Assembly (NCBI RefSeq): GCF_001427585.1
Contig: NZ_LMGY01000016.1
Coordinates: 247,286-311,285 of the forward strand
DNA from: Pseudoxanthomonas sp. Root630
GTDB taxonomy: Bacteria > Pseudomonadota > Gammaproteobacteria > Xanthomonadales > Xanthomonadaceae
Direction of reading: 5' to 3'
DNA length: 64,000 nt
The translations under genes and the position numbers were made by a program. This document shows, piece after piece, positions 60,161-64,000 of this stretch. Each line of letters starts with the position of its first letter. Positions within the stretch are counted from its first letter, which is position 1. Under the pieces are notes generated by a model. The model saw only the letters and a list, made by a program, of their open reading frames with translations, did no database searches and had not been told where the DNA came from.

Positions 60161-62050
60161 TCAGCGGTTACGCACCGCCGAAAGGATCTCGCCCGATTCC
60201 ACCAGGCGAACCGCGGTAGCGACTTCGCCGTCGAGCGCGCGGTCGCGGTCGAGGAACGGAATCTTCGCGCGGATGGCTGCGTGGGCGGCCGCGACGGCAT
60301 GTCCCGGATGGAACGCTTCGCTGGCTGCGAGCGCCGCGCGCAGCGCGTCCACTTCTTCCAGGAAGCCTTCACGGCCTTCGACACCTGGCGACGGGCCGCC
60401 GGACACTTTTGCCGCCATGCCTTCGGCATCGGCCCGGTCCGCCAGCGCACGCGCGGCATTGATCATGTCGCGGCGCAGATCGAGCGCCTGCGCGGCGGTA
60501 TAGAGCTCCAGCGCCAGCACCTTGCCGAGGTCCTGGGTCATCGCCAGCACGTGGCGCGCTTCGTTGGCGCCCATCGACACATGGTCTTCCGCATTCGCGC
60601 TGGTCGGCACCGAGAACACGCTGGCCGGGTGCGCGCGGCTGGCCAGGTCGTTGACGATGGCGGCCGCGCTGTACTGCACGATCATGTGGCCCGACTCGGT
60701 GCCGTCCTCGTTACCGATCAGGAACGCAGGCAGACCGTCGTTGGTCGCGGGGTCGACCAGCTTGTTCAAGCGGCGCTCCGAGATCGACGCCAGCGTCGGG
60801 ATGGCGGCTTTCACGTAGCTCATCGCGAGCGCGAGCGGCATGCCATGGAAATGGCCGGCGGAGATCACCTGCTCTTCGACGTGCTCGGCTTCCCGGTCCG
60901 GGAACACCAGTGGATTGTCGGTAACCGAATTGAGCTCGATCTCCAGCACGCGCTTGGCCTGCTCCACCGCATCGCGCACGGCGCCATGCACCTGCGGGAT
61001 GCAGCGCAGCGAATAACTGTCCTGCGGCTGGTGCTTCTTGCCGCCGCGGAACGGCATGAAGCGCCGGTAGAACTTCTCGCGACCATGGCGTTGCCCCGTG
61101 GGCACCCAATCCCAGCCGATGTCGAAGCGTAGCGCCTGCGCTTCCGGCGTATCCCAGCTGTCCGGCAGCCAGGTGCGGAAGCGCGGCACCAGATGGTAGG
61201 GAATGTCGGCCAGCGTCGAGCCGTCCAGCAATTCGCGCAGGCGCGCGGCGACATGCACCTGGCCCGGATGCGGACGCAGCGCGTGCACTTCCTCGGCGAA
61301 CGCACCAAGCCGACCGGCGAAGGCATCGATCGTCATCGCGGCGGCGAGATCCGCCGTATCCAGCAACTGGTCAAGGCGGTACGCGGCCAGCACGCCCATG
61401 GCAAGCATCTGTGCGGTGCCATTGTTCAGCGCCAGGCCTTCCTTGTAGGACAGCGATACCGGCGAGAGGCCGGCGCGCTTCAGCGCCTCGGCGCCCGGCA
61501 TGCGTTCGCCTTCATGGAAGGCTTCGCCGCCCCCCAGCAAGACGATGGCGAGGTGCGAGAGCGGCGCGAGGTCGCCCGATGCGCCCACCGATCCCAGCGA
61601 CGGCACCACCGGCACGATGCCGGCGTTGAGCATCGCGGCGAGGGCCTGCAAGGTCTCCACGCGGATGCCGGAGTGCCCCTTCAGCAACGTGTTGATGCGG
61701 ATGCCGAGCATGGCCCGCACGATCTCCGGCGCCATCGGCTCGCCCACGCACACCGCGTGCGTGACGATCAGGTTGTACTGCAGTTCTTCATGCAGCGAAC
61801 GCCCGGACTTCGTCGCGCCCGGCAGTTCGTCGCGCACCGGGTGCGCACCCAGCAGCTTGTCGGCGTTGCTGCCGAAGCCAGTGGAGACGCCATAGATCGG
61901 CTCCTCGCGGCGGACCTGTTCGGCCAGGAAGTCGGCCGCACGCGCGACGGCCTTCAGCGCGCCCTTGTCCAGTTCGACGCTGGCGCCGAACGCGATCTCG
62001 ACCAGCTTGTCGCGGGTCAGCGACCTGCCATCCAACAGGATCGGTTTCAT
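60161..62050 (-). CDS. MIO-type aromatic amino acid ammonia-lyase (HutH-like)
   Basis: A 629-aa lyase of the HAL/PAL/TAL family. The MIO prosthetic group forms from ASG (157-159) in GSVGASGDLAPLSH. The catalytic Tyr53 is in YGVSTGFG and Tyr346 in QDSYSLRC; NEDGTESGHMIVQYS is also typical. The selectivity loop reads LIVTH (H98), near the SH of histidine ammonia-lyases rather than the FL of PALs. Bacterial HAL has about 510 residues; here about 60 extra residues occur between 280 and 340 (LPDSWDTPEAQ, DIGWDWVPTGQRHGREKFYR and so on). The ATG is one base after the hisS stop. No hutU/hutI genes are adjacent, so a biosynthetic role, for example making a cinnamate-type precursor, is possible. Confidence 0.88.
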   Translation of the reverse strand: MKPILLDGRSLTRDKLVEIAFGASVELDKGALKAVARAADFLAEQVRREEPIYGVSTGFGSNADKLLGAHPVRDELPGATKSGRSLHEELQYNLIVTHAVCVGEPMAPEIVRAMLGIRINTLLKGHSGIRVETLQALAAMLNAGIVPVVPSLGSVGASGDLAPLSHLAIVLLGGGEAFHEGERMPGAEALKRAGLSPVSLSYKEGLALNNGTAQMLAMGVLAAYRLDQLLDTADLAAAMTIDAFAGRLGAFAEEVHALRPHPGQVHVAARLRELLDGSTLADIPYHLVPRFRTWLPDSWDTPEAQALRFDIGWDWVPTGQRHGREKFYRRFMPFRGGKKHQPQDSYSLRCIPQVHGAVRDAVEQAKRVLEIELNSVTDNPLVFPDREAEHVEEQVISAGHFHGMPLALAMSYVKAAIPTLASISERRLNKLVDPATNDGLPAFLIGNEDGTESGHMIVQYSAAAIVNDLASRAHPASVFSVPTSANAEDHVSMGANEARHVLAMTQDLGKVLALELYTAAQALDLRRDMINAARALADRADAEGMAAKVSGGPSPGVEGREGFLEEVDALRAALAASEAFHPGHAVAAAHAAIRAKIPFLDRDRALDGEVATAVRLVESGEILSAVRNR

Positions 62051-62051
62051 G

Positions 62052-63434
62052 TCAGCGCCCCGCCAATGCGCGCGCCTGTTCCAGCTCCACCTTCAGGCTG
62101 CTGGCCAGTTCCTCGCGCTTCACTTCGAACTGCTGCTCGCGCAACAGGTCCTTCACCGTCACCGCACCGCGCGCTCGCTCGTCCTCGCCCGCCAGCACCA
62201 CGAAGCGGATGCCCGCACGCGAGGCGTACTGGAACTGCTTGGCGAGCTTGCGGCCTTCCATCTGCACCTCGGTGTTGATGCCCGCCGCGCGCAGGCGCCG
62301 GGCGATGTCCAGCGACTCCGCCAGTTCGCCTTCGTCCATCAGGGCGACCATCGCCTGCACGCTGCTCTCGTCGCTGCCGGCGATCAGGCCGGCTTCGCGC
62401 AGCTGCCAGAACAGGCGCGTCAGCCCGATCGAGATGCCCACGCCCGGCAGCTTCGACTTGGTGTAGTGGCTGGCCAGGTCTTCGTAGCGGCCGCCCGAGC
62501 AGATCGACCCGATCTGCGGATAACCGTCCAGCTGGGTCTCGTAAACGGTGCCGGTGTAGTAGTCCAGACCACGGGCGATCGAGAAATTCAGGCAGTACGC
62601 CTCTTCCGGTACGCCCAGCGCCTTGACCAGGTCCAGCACTTCGCGCAGTTCGGCGATGCCCTGGTCGAAGATCTCGCTGCCCTGCCCCAGCGCGTCGAGC
62701 TTGGCCAGCGCATCGGCGTGGCTGCTGCTGCGCATGGCGACGAAGTCGAGGATGCGGTCCACGCCTTCGGCGGACATGCCGAAGCCTTCGCCGGTCAGCG
62801 TCTCGCGCACGTAGTCGGCGCCGCGCTTGTCCAGCTTGTCGACTTCGCGCAGGACCAGCGCCTGCTGCTCGCCGTCGGTGACGCCCTGGGCTTCGAAGAA
62901 GCCGCGCATCAGCTTGCGGTTGTTCAACTGGATGGTGAAATCGCCGATGCCCAGGTCGCTGAACACCGCGTGGATCACGGCGAGGATCTCGGCGTCGAAG
63001 CGCACGCTGAGCGCATCCTTGCCGATCACGTCGATATCGCACTGGTAGAACTCGCGGAAGCGGCCGCGCTGCGCGCGTTCGCCGCGGTAGACGCGCTGGA
63101 TCTGGTAGCGGCGGAACGGGAAGGTCAGCTCGTGCTCGTGTTCGGCCACGTAGCGCGCGAGCGGCACCGTCAGATCGAAGCGCAGCGCCAGTTCCGGCAA
63201 GCCGTCGCCTTCTTTCGCCAGTGCGCCGGTGGACTGCACGAAATACACCTGCCGCTCCGTCTCGCCGCCGGACTTGGTCAGCAGCGTCTCGGACAGCTCG
63301 AACACCGGCGTTTCCACCGGCAGGAATCCGAAGCGCTCGTAGTTGCGGCGGATGGTGTCCAGCATGCGCTGGAAGGCGATCTGCTCGCGCGGAAGCAGTT
63401 CCATCACTCCGGGCGGCGTACGGGGCTTGATCAA
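62052..63434 (-). CDS. hisS: Histidyl-tRNA synthetase
   Basis: A 460-aa class II synthetase. Motif 1 lies around [11 protein letters not shown], motif 2 is [20 protein letters not shown], the histidine-A sequence appears as [16 protein letters not shown] and motif 3 as [15 protein letters not shown]-terminal anticodon-binding domain (about 365-455) follows. I prefer a TTG start at 63434 ([16 protein letters not shown] follows) because CTGGAG lies 8 bp upstream; a GTG at 63464 adds ten residues without a good site. It is coupled to the ammonia-lyase gene. Confidence 0.93.
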   Translation of the reverse strand: MIKPRTPPGVMELLPREQIAFQRMLDTIRRNYERFGFLPVETPVFELSETLLTKSGGETERQVYFVQSTGALAKEGDGLPELALRFDLTVPLARYVAEHEHELTFPFRRYQIQRVYRGERAQRGRFREFYQCDIDVIGKDALSVRFDAEILAVIHAVFSDLGIGDFTIQLNNRKLMRGFFEAQGVTDGEQQALVLREVDKLDKRGADYVRETLTGEGFGMSAEGVDRILDFVAMRSSSHADALAKLDALGQGSEIFDQGIAELREVLDLVKALGVPEEAYCLNFSIARGLDYYTGTVYETQLDGYPQIGSICSGGRYEDLASHYTKSKLPGVGISIGLTRLFWQLREAGLIAGSDESSVQAMVALMDEGELAESLDIARRLRAAGINTEVQMEGRKLAKQFQYASRAGIRFVVLAGEDERARGAVTVKDLLREQQFEVKREELASSLKVELEQARALAGR

Positions 63435-63550
63435 GCGAAAAACTCCAGCGGACGGCAATGACACATTCTAAGTGGGAAGGCCGCGCATCGTCAGGAAAGC
63501 GCCACACCCTATTGCCGCCCACGCGACGACTGCATACAATGCACGGCTCG

Positions 63551-63627
<77 letters not shown>

Positions 63628-63635
63628 ACACATGA

Positions 63636-63669
63636 AACCCGGGAAACGAAAGTTTCCCGGGTTTTTTGT
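63636..63669 (+). terminator. Rho-independent terminator of tRNA-Pro
   Basis: AACCCGGGAAAC GAAA GTTTCCCGGGTT followed by TTTT; a perfect 12-bp stem. Confidence 0.92.
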
Positions 63670-64000
63670 TGCCCGGATTCCGGTGATCTCTCGCATGCGG
63701 CGCTGGACCCGCCTGCCCGCCGGATGCCAGCCCTCCCGCCACTCGCCCCCGATGCCACCGGTCCTGGCTGGCCACTAAAAAGTGCTTTCCGTCACATAAA
63801 TATGACGTTACACGTCACTCATTGACCGTCGGCGCGCTCGACCCGCACCGACCGGGCGAAGAAGACAGCCGGCGGCAGGCATCCAGCCGGTGGCATTGGC
63901 ACGATCCGGGCAAGCGTGATTCATTTACATTTACGTAAAATTAACAAAAGTGCAGCGGGAGTGACCTGTCTGCGGGTACTTTCGAGAATTGGCAGAGTTT
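63670..64000. other. Gene-free right edge with AT-rich operator-like elements
   Basis: No gene is supported. CGTCA (63790), TGACG (63803) and CGTCA (63813) alternate, giving a perfect TGACG-5-CGTCA inverted repeat. A palindrome TTTACGTAAA lies at 63930-63939 in an AT-rich patch. The pattern suggests a regulated promoter for a gene to the right of the window. Confidence 0.5.

Overview
The window looks like a chromosomal segment of a GC-rich gammaproteobacterium of the Xanthomonadaceae (Pseudoxanthomonas/Stenotrophomonas/Xanthomonas type). Three signs support this: GTAG-headed extragenic palindromes of several families, a his operon led by a TrpR-like regulator, and a liu (leucine degradation) cluster of xanthomonad type. 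The genus is inferred. Coding density is high and many genes overlap by ATGA or TGATG.

Layout. 1-8.45 kb is the accessory-looking part. It holds an AraC-type regulator divergent from a DUF2306 membrane protein, a small YgaP-like membrane protein, an unrecognised 327-aa protein, a five-unit tandem array of inverted GTAG repeats, an SdpR/SdpI-like pair with a perfect 18-bp operator, a lower-GC HNH_2 endonuclease, a TonB-like proline-rich protein, and a higBA toxin-antitoxin pair bracketed by 143-bp direct repeats. 8.4-12.1 kb is icmF, a fused B12-dependent acyl-CoA mutase whose reading frame has absorbed three dispersed repeats. 12.2-13.8 kb is a TetR regulator with a hydrolase.

14-36 kb is dominated by branched-chain amino acid catabolism: leucine dehydrogenase, liuA, a thiolase, liuB, liuC, liuD, liuE and an HSD10-like dehydrogenase. 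Interleaved are two Ala-rich lipoproteins, a bactofilin/zinc-ribbon pair, an HscC-type Hsp70 with a membrane-anchored J-like protein, and feoAB with a Fur-box-like site. The liuC-to-liuE operon runs by stop/start overlaps into a PAS-GGDEF-EAL protein, which links leucine breakdown to c-di-GMP turnover. With icmF, these genes can in principle carry leucine to acetyl-CoA and acetoacetate and isomerise short branched acyl-CoAs.

36-50 kb holds EfpL, a DUF2388/DUF4105 exported pair, a D-2-hydroxyglutarate dehydrogenase divergent from serA, a Nudix hydrolase, two APC amino acid permeases, methionine-salvage genes mtnB-mtnD-mtnC with an EamA exporter, a YdeI-like protein and an exported metallophosphoesterase. 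50.5-58 kb is a complete histidine operon (yerC-like regulator, hisG-D-C-B-H-A-F-IE) read leftward, with a 10-6-10 operator upstream. 58-64 kb holds a 7TM-DISM diguanylate cyclase, a MIO-type aromatic amino acid ammonia-lyase coupled to hisS, and tRNA-Pro(CGG).

No phage, complete insertion sequence or CRISPR array is visible. No single locus is clearly a new system. The best leads are the higBA cassette between direct repeats, the repeat insertions inside icmF, the HNH_2 gene with its unexplained N-terminal domain, the HscC/J-like/bactofilin neighbourhood and the ammonia-lyase with a large insertion.
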